From Oscillatoriales cyanobacterium PMM_0080 (GTDB lineage Bacteria; Cyanobacteriota; Cyanobacteriia; Cyanobacteriales; Microcoleaceae), in assembly GCA_949127775.1 (NCBI GenBank), contig CASBQF010000142.1, forward strand, positions 1 through 47,459: DNA of 47,459 nucleotides, given 5' to 3'. Below the pieces are notes generated by a model. That model was given only the letters and a program-made list of their open reading frames with translations, ran no database searches and was not told the origin of the DNA. Each line of letters starts with the position of its first letter. Positions within the stretch are counted from its first letter, which is position 1. The position numbers and the translations under genes are program-made. Shown here piece after piece: positions 33,814 through 41,645 of the stretch.

Positions 33814-34734
33814 TTATTTCGCCGGAATCGCAGGCTTTGCATCCCCAAACTTTTGCTGCAAAAACTCCTGTGCAACTTGTCCTGCTTCTTGCTGTTGCTT
33901 ATCAACTTGATAGTTGAGTTGACGCATATCTTTTTCAGAGATTTTGCCACCCAATTCTGCGAGTACAGGGCGCAATTCCGGGTATTGTTCCAAAATTTGC
34001 GATCGTACAACCGGCACTGCTTCGTAGGGCGGAAAATACTTCTTATCATCTTTCAGCACTACCAAACCCAAGCTTTGAATCAAACCGTCGGTTGTACTTC
34101 CAGCAATCACATCTACCTCTTTTTGTTCCAGCGCTTGATAAAGCAATCCTAATAATAATTCCTTCGGTTCTTCTCGAAATTTAATCCCATAAGTTTTAGC
34201 TAATCCGGGAAATCCATCTTCTCTCTCTTTAAACTCTGGCCCGAAAGCAGCCCGCAGTTTCGGTGCAGCTTTTCCCAATTGCGAGAGAGTTTGTAAATTG
34301 AGTTTTTTAGCATCATCTCCCCGCACGATAATCGCAAAACTGTTCTCAAATCCCAGCGGTTCCATCCATTCTGCATTAAACTGTTTGGGATACTCTTGCT
34401 TGAGATAATCGAAAACTTTTTTCGGGTCAGAAATCGGCTTTTGTTTGAGCAGATTGGCGTAAGCAGTACCCGTGTACTCGACGTACAAATCGATTTTACC
34501 TGTTGTTAGAGATTGATGGCAAAGCGAACCTCCGAGATTCAATTCTCGTTCTACCTTGATATCAGTTTTAGCTTCGATATGTCGTGCTAATATTTCCGCG
34601 AGGATGACTTGTTCGGTAAAGTCTTTTGAGCAGATGACAACTTGTTTTTGAGATTTAGAGGTACATCCTGCTACTGCAAGCAAGCAAAGCAGCCAGCAGG
34701 AATAGAAAAAAAAATCGTACTTAGATATTTTCAT
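33814..34734 (-). CDS. Glycine-betaine/choline-type ABC substrate-binding lipoprotein
   Basis: A 306-residue OpuCC/ProX-like solute-binding protein. A lipoprotein signal sequence ends at the lipobox VAGC with C24. The mature part starts QVVICSKDFTEQVILAEILA, and VERELNLGGSLCHQSLTTGKIDLYVEYTGTAY and FPPYEAVPVVR follow, all typical of the family. Aromatic residues for quaternary-ammonium binding are present. No permease or ATPase gene neighbours it, so its partners must be elsewhere. Start ATG 34734. Downstream of it is the MazE-like gene, same strand, 92 bases away. Confidence 0.85.
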   Translation of the reverse strand: MKISKYDFFFYSCWLLCLLAVAGCTSKSQKQVVICSKDFTEQVILAEILARHIEAKTDIKVERELNLGGSLCHQSLTTGKIDLYVEYTGTAYANLLKQKPISDPKKVFDYLKQEYPKQFNAEWMEPLGFENSFAIIVRGDDAKKLNLQTLSQLGKAAPKLRAAFGPEFKEREDGFPGLAKTYGIKFREEPKELLLGLLYQALEQKEVDVIAGSTTDGLIQSLGLVVLKDDKKYFPPYEAVPVVRSQILEQYPELRPVLAELGGKISEKDMRQLNYQVDKQQQEAGQVAQEFLQQKFGDAKPAIPAK

Positions 34735-34746
34735 AAGCTAACTGGG

Positions 34747-34780
34747 TAATTGATAATTGGTAATTGGTAATTGGTAATTG
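34747..34780. repeat. TAATTGG heptamer repeats
   Basis: Four near-identical TAATTGG/TAATTGA units in the divergent promoter region of the binding-protein and aldehyde dehydrogenase genes. Confidence 0.75.
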
Positions 34781-34876
34781 GCATCTTGCCTATTCTGGAG
34801 AATAGTCCACATTTCTATTTTACCCCATTTTTCTTGTCCTGCTGTAACATTTATTTATAGACATGGAGGACAAAAA

Positions 34877-36238
34877 ATGGTAGTCAGTGATATTATCCAA
34901 CAACAGCGGCAATTTTTTGCGACGGGGAAAACTAAAGATGTGGATTTTCGGATCGAACAACTGAAACTGCTTCAAAGTGCGATCGAACTTAATCAATCAC
35001 AAATTGTCGCTGCTGTCAAAGCAGACCTGAATCGGCCGGAGTTTGAGGCTTACTTTGAAATCGCATCGATCGCAGAAGTTAAGTATGCCATCAAAAACCT
35101 CAAATCCTGGGTAAAGCCGAGAAAAGTGCCAACTTCGATCGACCAATTCCCCGCATCAGCCCGCATTTTTCCCGAACCTTTAGGCGTAGTTTTAATCATC
35201 GGGCCTTGGAACTATCCGTTCCAGTTAATGATATCACCGTTGGTCGGGGCGATCGCCGCCGGGAACTGTGCACTCCTCAAACCCTCAGAAATCGCCTCAC
35301 ACACCTCAAAAGTCGTCGCCGACATGATTGGCAAAATCTTCGATCCCGCCTATGTAGCAGCCGTCGAGGGAGGCCCAGAAGTCAGTCAACAATTGCTAGC
35401 CGAAAAATTCGACCACATTTTCTTTACAGGCGGCACAAAAATCGGTCGCATTGTAATGGAAGCCGCGGCCAAACACCTCACACCAGTAACATTAGAATTA
35501 GGCGGCAAAAGTCCTTGCATTGTCGATTCAGATATTCAGATTGAACACACCGCTAAACGGATTGCTTGGGGCAAATTTATCAATGCCGGACAAACTTGTA
35601 TTGCTCCAGATTACCTTTTAGTAGACAAGAAAGTCAAGCCACAATTAATGCAGGCAATTAAATCATCAATTTTAGAATTTTACGGCGATAATCCGCAAAC
35701 AAGTCCCGATTATTCGCGGATTATCAATCAAAGGCAATTGGAACGTTTGAGTGCATTTCTCAAAGATGGAGAAATTGTGATTGGTGGGCAAACTAACCCA
35801 GCAGATAAGTATATTGCACCGACAGTTTTAGATAATGTTTCCTGGGATTCGCCCGTGATGCAGGATGAGATTTTTGGGCCGATTTTGCCAGTTTTGGAGT
35901 ATGAAGATTTCGGAGAGGCGATCGCCCAAATCAACGCGCGCCCCAAACCTTTAGCATTGTATTTGTTCTCGAAGGACAAACAGAAACAAGAACGAGTTTT
36001 GCGGGAGACTTCTTCTGGGGGAGTTTGTATCAACGATACGGTGATGCAAGTGGGTGTAACAACTTTGCCGTTTGGGGGAGTTGGGGAAAGTGGGATTGGC
36101 AGTTATCACGGGAAAGCGAGTTTTGATACTTTTTCGCATTACAAGAGTGTGCTGCAAAAATCATTCTGGCTGGAGTTGCAATGGCGCTATGCTCCCTATA
36201 AGGGTAAGCTGGATTTGATTAAAAAGGCGATCGGTTGA
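34877..36238 (+). CDS. Aldehyde dehydrogenase (class 3 / fatty-aldehyde type)
   Basis: A 453-residue NAD(P)-dependent dehydrogenase. Proton acceptor E207 (TLELGGKSP) and nucleophile C241 (NAGQTCIAPDYLL) are in place. Rossmann-type IIGPWNYPFQL and FTGGTKIGRI are present, with a C-terminal hydrophobic tail (SFWLELQWRYAPYK). The lack of a long N-terminal extension and the tail fit the membrane-bound class 3 group that includes Synechocystis Slr0091, which oxidises fatty aldehydes and apocarotenals (family knowledge). Start ATG 34877 has GGAGG six bases upstream. The longer frame from 34778 is rejected. Confidence 0.9.
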   Translation: MVVSDIIQQQRQFFATGKTKDVDFRIEQLKLLQSAIELNQSQIVAAVKADLNRPEFEAYFEIASIAEVKYAIKNLKSWVKPRKVPTSIDQFPASARIFPEPLGVVLIIGPWNYPFQLMISPLVGAIAAGNCALLKPSEIASHTSKVVADMIGKIFDPAYVAAVEGGPEVSQQLLAEKFDHIFFTGGTKIGRIVMEAAAKHLTPVTLELGGKSPCIVDSDIQIEHTAKRIAWGKFINAGQTCIAPDYLLVDKKVKPQLMQAIKSSILEFYGDNPQTSPDYSRIINQRQLERLSAFLKDGEIVIGGQTNPADKYIAPTVLDNVSWDSPVMQDEIFGPILPVLEYEDFGEAIAQINARPKPLALYLFSKDKQKQERVLRETSSGGVCINDTVMQVGVTTLPFGGVGESGIGSYHGKASFDTFSHYKSVLQKSFWLELQWRYAPYKGKLDLIKKAIG

Positions 36239-36247
36239 TGGATTTTT

Positions 36248-36278
36248 ACTGGTTCCCAGGATCTGCCTGGGAACCAGT
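36248..36278 (+). terminator. 13-bp stem hairpin after the aldehyde dehydrogenase
   Basis: ACTGGTTCCCAGG / CCTGGGAACCAGT with a 5-base ATCTG loop. No T tract follows, so this is a possible terminator or a small repeat. Confidence 0.45.
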
Positions 36279-36282
36279 TATA

Positions 36283-36405
36283 TCAATTTCGTTTACACCG
36301 GAATGATATAGAGGAGACGGCAGTGCCGTGTCCCTACAATGTTATTTTGGGTAGGGAGACGGCACTGCCGTCTCCTCATTTTGGCTAATCATTCCGATGG
36401 AACCG
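36283..36405. repeat. Full foldback copy of the GGAGACGGCAGTGCCGTGTC element
   Basis: Left arm TTTACACCGGAATGATA, GAGGAGACGGCAGTGCCGTG, TCCCTAC; right arm GTAGGGAGACGGCACTGCCG, TCTCCTC, then ATCATTCCGATG. The arms are about 45 bases each with an 18-base centre. Same family as 1-210. Confidence 0.85.
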
Positions 36406-36435
36406 GAAACGATATTACAAACATAACAAATCAAA

Positions 36436-36756
36436 ATGAACGACAATTTACCCGAAATTTTAGCAGAACTCCGCCACTATTTTCACAAAGTTTACGGCGA
36501 AAGACTCGTGCAGTTAATTCTCTACGGTTCCCAAGCTAGAGGAGATGCGAGACAAGATTCTGATATTGACATTTTAGTTGTTCTGAACGGGCCAGTTCAT
36601 GCTGGTAAAGAAATCGCTCACACCAGTGAATTTGTTGCCGCTTTGTGCTTAGATAGAACTGTAGTAATTTCGCGTGCTTTTGCGTCCGAAACACGTTTTA
36701 ATCAAGAAAAAAGTCCTTTCTTTCTAAATGTTCGTAAAGAAGGAGTATTGATTTGA
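36436..36756 (+). CDS. Orphan MNT-type nucleotidyltransferase antitoxin
   Basis: A 106-residue minimal nucleotidyltransferase. The polymerase-beta-like motif is LILYGSQARGDARQDSDIDI with G31-S32 and D43-x-D45, and D73 (LCLDRTVVISR) is the third acidic residue. All catalytic positions are present. MNT proteins of this type pair with a HEPN RNase toxin, which they AMPylate to block (known for MntA/HepT in cyanobacteria). Here the following HEPN reading frame stops after ten codons (36753-36785). Start ATG 36436. No strong ribosome site. Confidence 0.85.
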   Translation: MNDNLPEILAELRHYFHKVYGERLVQLILYGSQARGDARQDSDIDILVVLNGPVHAGKEIAHTSEFVAALCLDRTVVISRAFASETRFNQEKSPFFLNVRKEGVLI

Positions 36757-36785
36757 AACCAGAACAAATTGCTGGATTTTCTTAG
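36753..36785 (+). pseudogene. HEPN toxin remnant (ten codons)
   Basis: TTG start overlapping the MNT stop (ATTTGAAA), reading LKPEQIAGFS then TAG. HEPN partners of this MNT type commonly begin MKPEQIxL... (family knowledge). The catalytic R-x4-H motif is absent because the gene is cut here. The following sequence is a different gene's 3' end. Confidence 0.6.
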
Positions 36786-36871
36786 TCCGCCTTGCCGAAT
36801 CTCGGTTAGAGTTTTTGATGCAAAAACTGCGGGAATCTGGCATCGATCCCGATCGCTTTTTGAACAGTTAA
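36785..36871 (+). pseudogene. Uma2-like C-terminal remnant
   Basis: Read in the frame beginning GTC at 36785: VRLAESRLEFLMQKL followed by RESGIDPDRFLNS then TAA. The pattern 'AE..LEFLMQKLRESGIDPD' is how many cyanobacterial Uma2 (DUF820) proteins end. The front two thirds (PD-(D/E)XK core) is missing. It is in another frame than the HEPN remnant, so a deletion probably joined HEPN to Uma2. Confidence 0.55.
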
Positions 36872-37067
36872 GCCTGAATCTTTTTTTAAGACTTAGGCAC
36901 TACGAACCAATGAACCGGGTTTTTTTAACCGATATTGAGGATTTAAAGCCCGTGTATTTTCCTGAAAAACCCGGTTTCTGGCAAACCATACGTAAGTCTT
37001 ATTTGCTTTACAACCAAACTATCGCTATGGTAATATCGATTATCAAAATCGCATTTGAATATCTCAA
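36872..37067. other. Gap with AACCGGGTTTTTT/AAAAACCCGGTTTCT foldback
   Basis: ATGAACCGGGTTTTTTTAAC near 36910 and GAAAAACCCGGTTTCTGG near 36963, the same family as at 5574-5841 and 40205-40285. No gene. Confidence 0.65.
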
Positions 37068-37496
37068 GTGAAAAAACTCTTATCATTTCTTGCCATTCCT
37101 GCGATCGCCTCTGCCACCTTTGCCGCTTCAGTTCCATCCAGCTATGTGCTGCGATTAGAAACTATAAAACTGGGAACTTTGCGGCTGACAAATACTTCAA
37201 ATCAGCTTATTTACGTCAAAAGCTTTGTCCTCCACAACCACAAAGTCAACGAACTCGGCAAACGAACCGGAGAAATTCAAAAAATCTCAGTGCGCGTAAA
37301 TTTACCGATCGCTCCAGGGCAAAGTGTACTAGAATCAATTGATGAGCATCCATATCGGACAACCGCAAATACTGAGCTTGTGCAGTGGAGCGATCGACAC
37401 AAGGTTCATCGACAAGGATTCCTTATCTGTTTTCTTAACGACTTCCATCACAATGTCTACGTAAGTCCTAAAGGACAAATGCCCTGTCCCAAATAA
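37068..37496 (+). CDS. Exported hypothetical protein
   Basis: A 142-residue protein with an N-terminal signal peptide (KKLLSFLAIPAIASATFAAS, cleavage expected about residue 20-25). The mature part is polar and has no family I recognise: LRLETIKLGTLRLTNTSNQL, then VNLPIAPGQSVLESIDE and CFLNDFHHNVYV. Start GTG 37068, in a weak initiation context. GC content is like its neighbours. Function unknown. Confidence 0.55.
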   Translation: MKKLLSFLAIPAIASATFAASVPSSYVLRLETIKLGTLRLTNTSNQLIYVKSFVLHNHKVNELGKRTGEIQKISVRVNLPIAPGQSVLESIDEHPYRTTANTELVQWSDRHKVHRQGFLICFLNDFHHNVYVSPKGQMPCPK

Positions 37497-37635
37497 TTCA
37501 GATCCTAAATAAGCTGTTCTGGATTTAAATTGCATATCAAAAACCATAAATAATGAGTGGGGTGAGATATTGTAGCCCGCCCTAAATATACAATTTAAAT
37601 GTGTGACAACTTATCATCTAACTAAAAAGCAATTT

Positions 37636-37986
37636 ATGGAACCTTTATCAAAAGAACGCTGTGCCGCCTGTCGCCAAAACTCCCCCCGCGTCACAGCTTA
37701 CGAAATTGTCCAACTAAAACCTCAAATTCCTGAGTGGAACTTCATCGAAAAAGCCGGGGTTCCGCAATTGGAACGCACTTACAAATTCCCGGATTTCAAA
37801 AGTGCGATCGCCTTTACGAACCGCGTCGGCGAAGTCGCAGAAACTGAAGGACATCACCCCGCACTGTTAACTGAGTGGGGAAAAGTTACGGTAACGTGGT
37901 GGACTCACGCGATTTCGGGACTGCACCGCAATGATTTTATTATGGCGGCAAAAACAGATGCAATCCCCAATCAATTCTCAACCTAA
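37636..37986 (+). CDS. Pterin-4a-carbinolamine dehydratase
   Basis: A 116-residue enzyme that dehydrates 4a-hydroxytetrahydrobiopterin, and in bacteria may also recycle other pterins. The active-site block is AETEGHHPALLTEWGKVTVT and WWTHAISGLHRNDFIMA, with paired His. The N-terminal part CAACRQNSP and LKPQIPEWNFIEKAGVPQLE fits the longer RCEAC-type subfamily. ATG 37636 chosen. The GTG 33 bases upstream adds residues not usual in this family. Confidence 0.85.
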   Translation: MEPLSKERCAACRQNSPRVTAYEIVQLKPQIPEWNFIEKAGVPQLERTYKFPDFKSAIAFTNRVGEVAETEGHHPALLTEWGKVTVTWWTHAISGLHRNDFIMAAKTDAIPNQFST

Positions 37987-38012
37987 AATCAGACTTATCG
38001 GCTGATGAGAGT

Positions 38013-38744
38013 CTAAGAAATCACAACTCCAGGCATCGGTGAATGCGGTTGATTTGTATTCAAGAACTCCAGATTTAGCCGATAGCCAACATTCCGCACT
38101 GTTTGAATCAGACTCGGCTGTCGCGGATCGATTTCTATCTTTTTACGCAGAGACAGTACGTGAGTGTCGATCGTGCGTGGGTTGTCGATCGCATCAGGCC
38201 AAGCTCTGCGCAGCAAGTCCGATCGAGATAATGGCACTCCTCCAGCTTGAGCCAGCACGTACAGTAGGCTGAATTCCTGGGGAGTCAACTCAATATGTGC
38301 CTCATACAAACGCACTCGACGCTGCACCAAATCTATCTTTAGCAATCCGCACTCCAGCGTCGCCGGCGGTATCATCGTGCGGTTGCGACGCATCAGAGCC
38401 TCCACCCTGGCCATAAATTCTTGCATCCCAAACGGTTTAGTCAGGTAATCGTCAGCCCCCGACTTCAAACCTTCAACAATATCCGATTCAGAATTCCGCG
38501 CCGACAGCATCAAAATCAGCGACTGCTGCTGCTGTTGTAGCCAGCGGCAAAATTCCAAACCGTCCCCATCTGGCAATTGGGCATCCAAAATGACTAGGGT
38601 TGGCTGGCGGTTGAAAAATATTTCCCTAGCATGACTAATATCCGCTGACTGGTGTACCCAGTGACCGACTTGCTGTAGATGCCAGCCCAAGAGCGATCGC
38701 AGGTGCGGATTTCCTTCAACAATTGAAATACTTGCAGATCCCAC
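38013..38744 (-). CDS. OmpR/PhoB-type response regulator with incomplete acidic pocket
   Basis: A 243-residue two-domain regulator. The receiver domain (about 5-118) has the phosphoacceptor Asp in LVILDAQLPDGDG and the conserved Lys in YLTKPFG. The usual D-D pair that binds Mg2+ is replaced by E-G-N in ISIVEGNP, so only one acidic residue remains. The C-terminal winged helix (about 130-230) has ELTPQEFSLLYVLAQAGGVP and TIDTHVLSLRKKIEIDP. GTG 38744 is preferred because AAGGGAAG lies just upstream. The GTG at 38762 is inside the same frame. No histidine kinase is adjacent. Confidence 0.85.
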   Translation of the reverse strand: MGSASISIVEGNPHLRSLLGWHLQQVGHWVHQSADISHAREIFFNRQPTLVILDAQLPDGDGLEFCRWLQQQQQSLILMLSARNSESDIVEGLKSGADDYLTKPFGMQEFMARVEALMRRNRTMIPPATLECGLLKIDLVQRRVRLYEAHIELTPQEFSLLYVLAQAGGVPLSRSDLLRRAWPDAIDNPRTIDTHVLSLRKKIEIDPRQPSLIQTVRNVGYRLNLEFLNTNQPHSPMPGVVIS

Positions 38745-39336
38745 GCGAGCTTCCCTTATCACGAATGGCTACCAGACTAACAGAGCTTTTGTCAAGGTTT
38801 TGTAACCATTGCTACTCAAGCCTTAGCTCTATTTAAAGCCACGAACAAACCAAAGGGATACTTTTTAAAGATTTGGTCAAATTGCGATCGTCAGCCCGCA
38901 GAAATGTTAAATCATTCTGGCGGTGACATTACAATAAGAGGAAGACTCTCTAGAGCCGATCGATCCTATGCCCCAACCGTCTGCCAAAACCGCACCACCC
39001 GACCCACCCCCCGTCTCTCGGAGGTTGACAAATCGCGCAACAGACACTAAAATGCCTCCAACCGTTCGCTCGGTAGCCGGAAGACTCACTCAGTTCGATC
39101 GCCAAATTCAGCAACATCCCGACTCAATCAAACGCACGGTGAATTATCTAGGTGCGCGCAAAAAGTCGAGCCACTGCATTGCAGCGAGTGAAATTTTTTA
39201 TGGAGGGTAGCCTGTTGAGCAGGGTAAAAACTTTATATTTAGAAATAGCCTCCCGCTGAGCAACTCAGCATCGATCGAGGCATTTTCTAAATCCCGCCGT
39301 CATTATACACACCACAAAGGATTTCAAACTCACACC
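38745..39336. other. Gap between response regulator and DUF6761 gene
   Basis: A proline-rich 80-codon frame at 38968-39210 (MPQPSAKTAPPDPPP) is open, but has no ribosome site or known relatives and is not called. Otherwise nothing notable. It must carry the response-regulator promoter on its left. Confidence 0.35.
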
Positions 39337-39591
39337 ATGCTACAAGACACCCAGACAATTCGGCATTACCAAAAACTGACCGACGCCCTCGTCGAAATGT
39401 GGAATAGAGGTTATCGATTCGATGACTTGCGACTTTACTTAGACGGCTATTTAGCAGCCCTGCGCCATACAAATGGTTTAGAACCATACTTGATTCATAG
39501 ATTAGAGGAAGAAGCGGCGCGTTACATTCACGACTCTTCTAATTTTGAAATGCCCCAGACACAGACACAAGCTGAATCAGACTATTATTAA
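39337..39591 (+). CDS. DUF6761 family protein
   Basis: An 84-residue protein: MLQDTQTIRHYQKLTDALVE, RGYRFDDLRLYLDGYLAALR, EPYLIHRLEEEAARYIHDSS, NFEMPQ. This pattern is typical of the DUF6761 family, which is essentially cyanobacterial, and the whole length is conserved. Start ATG 39337, with AAAGGA about 20 bases upstream. Function unknown. Confidence 0.85.
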   Translation: MLQDTQTIRHYQKLTDALVEMWNRGYRFDDLRLYLDGYLAALRHTNGLEPYLIHRLEEEAARYIHDSSNFEMPQTQTQAESDYY

Positions 39592-39793
39592 ACAGTAAAT
39601 TCAGTTTAATTAACCCTTGATTATTGGGGAATTGGGCATTACCGAATTGGGCATTAGGCATTGGCATCGGGCACTTGTGCCGAAGAAAATGGGGCATCGG
39701 GAATTAGTTGTTTGTTATTTCCTCCTGTTTCCTTCTTCCTTCTTGCTTCTGCGATGAATTAACCTAACTCAATGTAAAACCCGATCGCTCTTA

Positions 39794-39827
39794 ATATCCC
39801 CGACTTCTTTAAAGAAGTCGGGGATAT
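39794..39827. terminator. 34-bp perfect palindrome between convergent genes
   Basis: ATATCCCCGACTTCTTT and its exact complement, with no spacer. It lies between the DUF6761 and glutaredoxin genes, which converge, so a bidirectional terminator is likely. A CTTGTTTGG T-rich stretch follows on the right. Copies of this CCCCGACTTCTTTAAAGAAG repeat are common in cyanobacteria. Confidence 0.65.
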
Positions 39828-39843
39828 CTTGTTTGGTCTAGAT

Positions 39844-40167
39844 TCAAGAAGCTAAAGCGACTTCTACAACTTCTTGCAATTCGCCCTTTTGATACATCTC
39901 GATCATAATATCCGAGCCACCAACAAACTCACCATTGATATAAACTTGGGGAATTGTCGGCCAGTTGGAATACTCTTTGACACCTTGACGAATTTCCTGA
40001 TCTGCCAAAACATCCACAGTTTCGTAAGGCACTCCCAAAGTATTGAGAATTTGCACTACGGTATTAGAAAAACCACATTGGGGCATTAATTTATTGCCCT
40101 TCATGAATACCATGATTTTGTTTTGCTTAACCAAATCTTCGATTCTTTGATGTGCTGCTGTACTCAT
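39844..40167 (-). CDS. grxD: Monothiol glutaredoxin (Grx4/GrxD type)
   Basis: A 107-residue protein with the CGFS active site ([14 protein letters not shown]), TVP-like [19 protein letters not shown] and the [15 protein letters not shown] segment. This class carries a bridging [2Fe-2S] cluster with glutathione and works with BolA in Fe-S delivery (established family knowledge). BolA is the adjacent gene, same strand, 202 bases upstream. Start ATG 40167. The gap holds the AAACCGGGTTTTTT family repeat. Confidence 0.93.
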   Translation of the reverse strand: MSTAAHQRIEDLVKQNKIMVFMKGNKLMPQCGFSNTVVQILNTLGVPYETVDVLADQEIRQGVKEYSNWPTIPQVYINGEFVGGSDIMIEMYQKGELQEVVEVALAS

Positions 40168-40204
40168 GGTTGCTCCTAATATTGTTTAAAAATCTTTCAA
40201 CGTT

Positions 40205-40285
40205 GACTGACGCAGAAACCGGGTTTTTTACGAAAAGTTTTCGTTACAGCCAAAAAACCCGGTTAAAAAGCCTGGTTTCTTTGGT
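40205..40285. repeat. AAACCGGG/CCCGGTT foldback fragment
   Basis: AGAAACCGGGTTTTTTACGA at 40211 and AAAAAACCCGGTTAAAAAGC near 40250. Same family as 5574-5841, lying between grxD and bolA. Confidence 0.75.
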
Positions 40286-40368
40286 TTTCGCGAGTAAGTG
40301 CAGCAGTTATTTGTGCAGTAACTATTGACAAAAGCCCAAAATTGTGGGGTCAATTTGCAACTGAACAA

Positions 40369-40629
40369 TTAAGCAACTTGACTTTTCGCTTCCCATTCTG
40401 CGGGAGTTAAAGTTTCCAAGCCCAAAGCGTGGATGGCTTCGCTAGCCATTGCCTGTTTGAGAGCGCCGTAGACCAGTTGATGCTGCTGTACTCGGCTTTT
40501 TCCTTCAAAGGCGGCAGAGACTACTCTCGCCTGGTAGTGGTCGCCGCCGCCAGTCAAATCGTTAACTTCTATTTTAGCGTCGGGCAACCCTGCCTTAATC
40601 ATTTCTGCTACTTGAGACGGTGTAACCAT
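40369..40629 (-). CDS. BolA-family protein
   Basis: An 86-residue protein with the BolA fold pattern: [60 protein letters not shown]. The H in GDHY and QHQLVY are the His residues that bind the cluster shared with Grx4. It is paired with grxD on the same strand. Start ATG 40629. Confidence 0.92.
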   Translation of the reverse strand: MVTPSQVAEMIKAGLPDAKIEVNDLTGGGDHYQARVVSAAFEGKSRVQQHQLVYGALKQAMASEAIHALGLETLTPAEWEAKSQVA

Positions 40630-40671
40630 TAGTTTCTCTGATAAACGGGTGTAATTTAGATTTTAGTTGAA

Positions 40672-41310
40672 CTATTTGTTTGTAGACGATCGCGGCGCAG
40701 GACTGGGGGCTGGGCCCGATCGAGGAAAAGGAGTATCCACAAACCCCAACTCCAGTAACTGCTGGTAAGCTTTTTTGCCCAAGTCGCGAGTTGGCTGTTG
40801 CGATCGAATAATCTGAATCAGCAGTGGGACTGCGAGTTCCGGCTTATTTTGTGCCCGGTGTACCAACGCCAGCCGATAGGTAGCTTCGTCGCGCATTTGG
40901 GCTGTTTCTACAGCTTTGGTGCGATTGCTATCAGCTAAGCGGATGTCAATTCCAGCAAAACTGCTTCCGAGTTGTTGGTAGAAGTTGGACAGTTGATTAA
41001 AAATTTGGCGGGATTCTTGGAGCTTTTGAGCGGCGACAGTGTAATTTTGATTAGAAATAGCACCACTTGCTTCTGTCATCAAACGCTGACCTCCCTGGAT
41101 GCTCAGCAGGCTGTTATCTTGCGTCGCCACAGGGCGGAGATTGTTGGGATCTGTGGGGTCGTCGGCAGGTTCGACTTGCAGGCGGTTCTCTGACCCTGAA
41201 GGTTGTTGTGCGTGGGCTTGAAGCGGTTGCAATAGGGTCAAAGCTGCGATCGCCCCGATCGTCATCCGGGCAGTGAAGCGAAGCCAGCAAACAGTTCCAG
41301 AGTATACCAT
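40672..41310 (-). CDS. Exported hypothetical protein, helical repeat
   Basis: A 212-residue protein. The N-terminal signal-like segment MTIGAIAALTLLQPLQAHA (residues 16-34) suggests export or periplasm. The mature part is mostly helical, with LLSIQGGQRLMTEASGAISN, NYTVAAQKLQESRQIFNQLS, and RLALVHRAQNKPELAVPLLI, a TPR-like pair. The C-terminus is proline and serine rich. It is conserved in cyanobacteria without a known role, as far as I recall. It lies upstream of bolA, same strand. ATG 41310 or the in-frame ATG at residue 16 could start it. Confidence 0.65.
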   Translation of the reverse strand: MVYSGTVCWLRFTARMTIGAIAALTLLQPLQAHAQQPSGSENRLQVEPADDPTDPNNLRPVATQDNSLLSIQGGQRLMTEASGAISNQNYTVAAQKLQESRQIFNQLSNFYQQLGSSFAGIDIRLADSNRTKAVETAQMRDEATYRLALVHRAQNKPELAVPLLIQIIRSQQPTRDLGKKAYQQLLELGFVDTPFPRSGPAPSPAPRSSTNK

Positions 41311-41529
41311 GAAATTACTTTGCGCCTCGGCGCCGTGAAAAATAATATTTAGCGTGAGCAGATCTTACCAGTGGCGATCGCAACGGGCTAAGTGTAAACC
41401 AAATTTGTCTAAATGTCAAAGTTTATCAAAATCGTGGCGATCGGCATCCCGGCGACTGGAAAAAGACTGTTGGTGAATTCGCGAAGGATGTTATATAGCC
41501 GAGTCTCAGAAAGATGAGGTACTATCCGG

Positions 41530-41591
41530 CATAGGGCATAGGGCATAGGGCATAGGGCATAGGGCATAGGGCATAGGGCATACCTCACCAC
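41530..41591. repeat. 8x AGGGCAT heptamer with ACCTCACCACGCTT flank
   Basis: AGGGCAT units on the plus strand, the complement of ATGCCCT at 23500-23531, followed by ACCTCACCACGCTT, the complement of that copy's flank. The two loci thus share unit and flank, in opposite orientations. Confidence 0.9.
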
Positions 41592-41645
41592 GCTTATTTT
41601 ACCCGACTAGATATCAGAAGAAAGTATCTCAAAAAAATCCCCAAA

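Noticed and set aside
36753-36785. Real small peptide after the MNT gene
   Set aside because: Ten codons with a TTG start look like a cut HEPN gene rather than a functional peptide.
38968-39210. 80-codon proline-rich frame
   Set aside because: No ribosome site. An opposite-strand frame is also open and no family is recognised.
41409-41591. 60-codon frame with LCPMPYA repeats
   Set aside because: Made of the AGGGCAT heptamer array.
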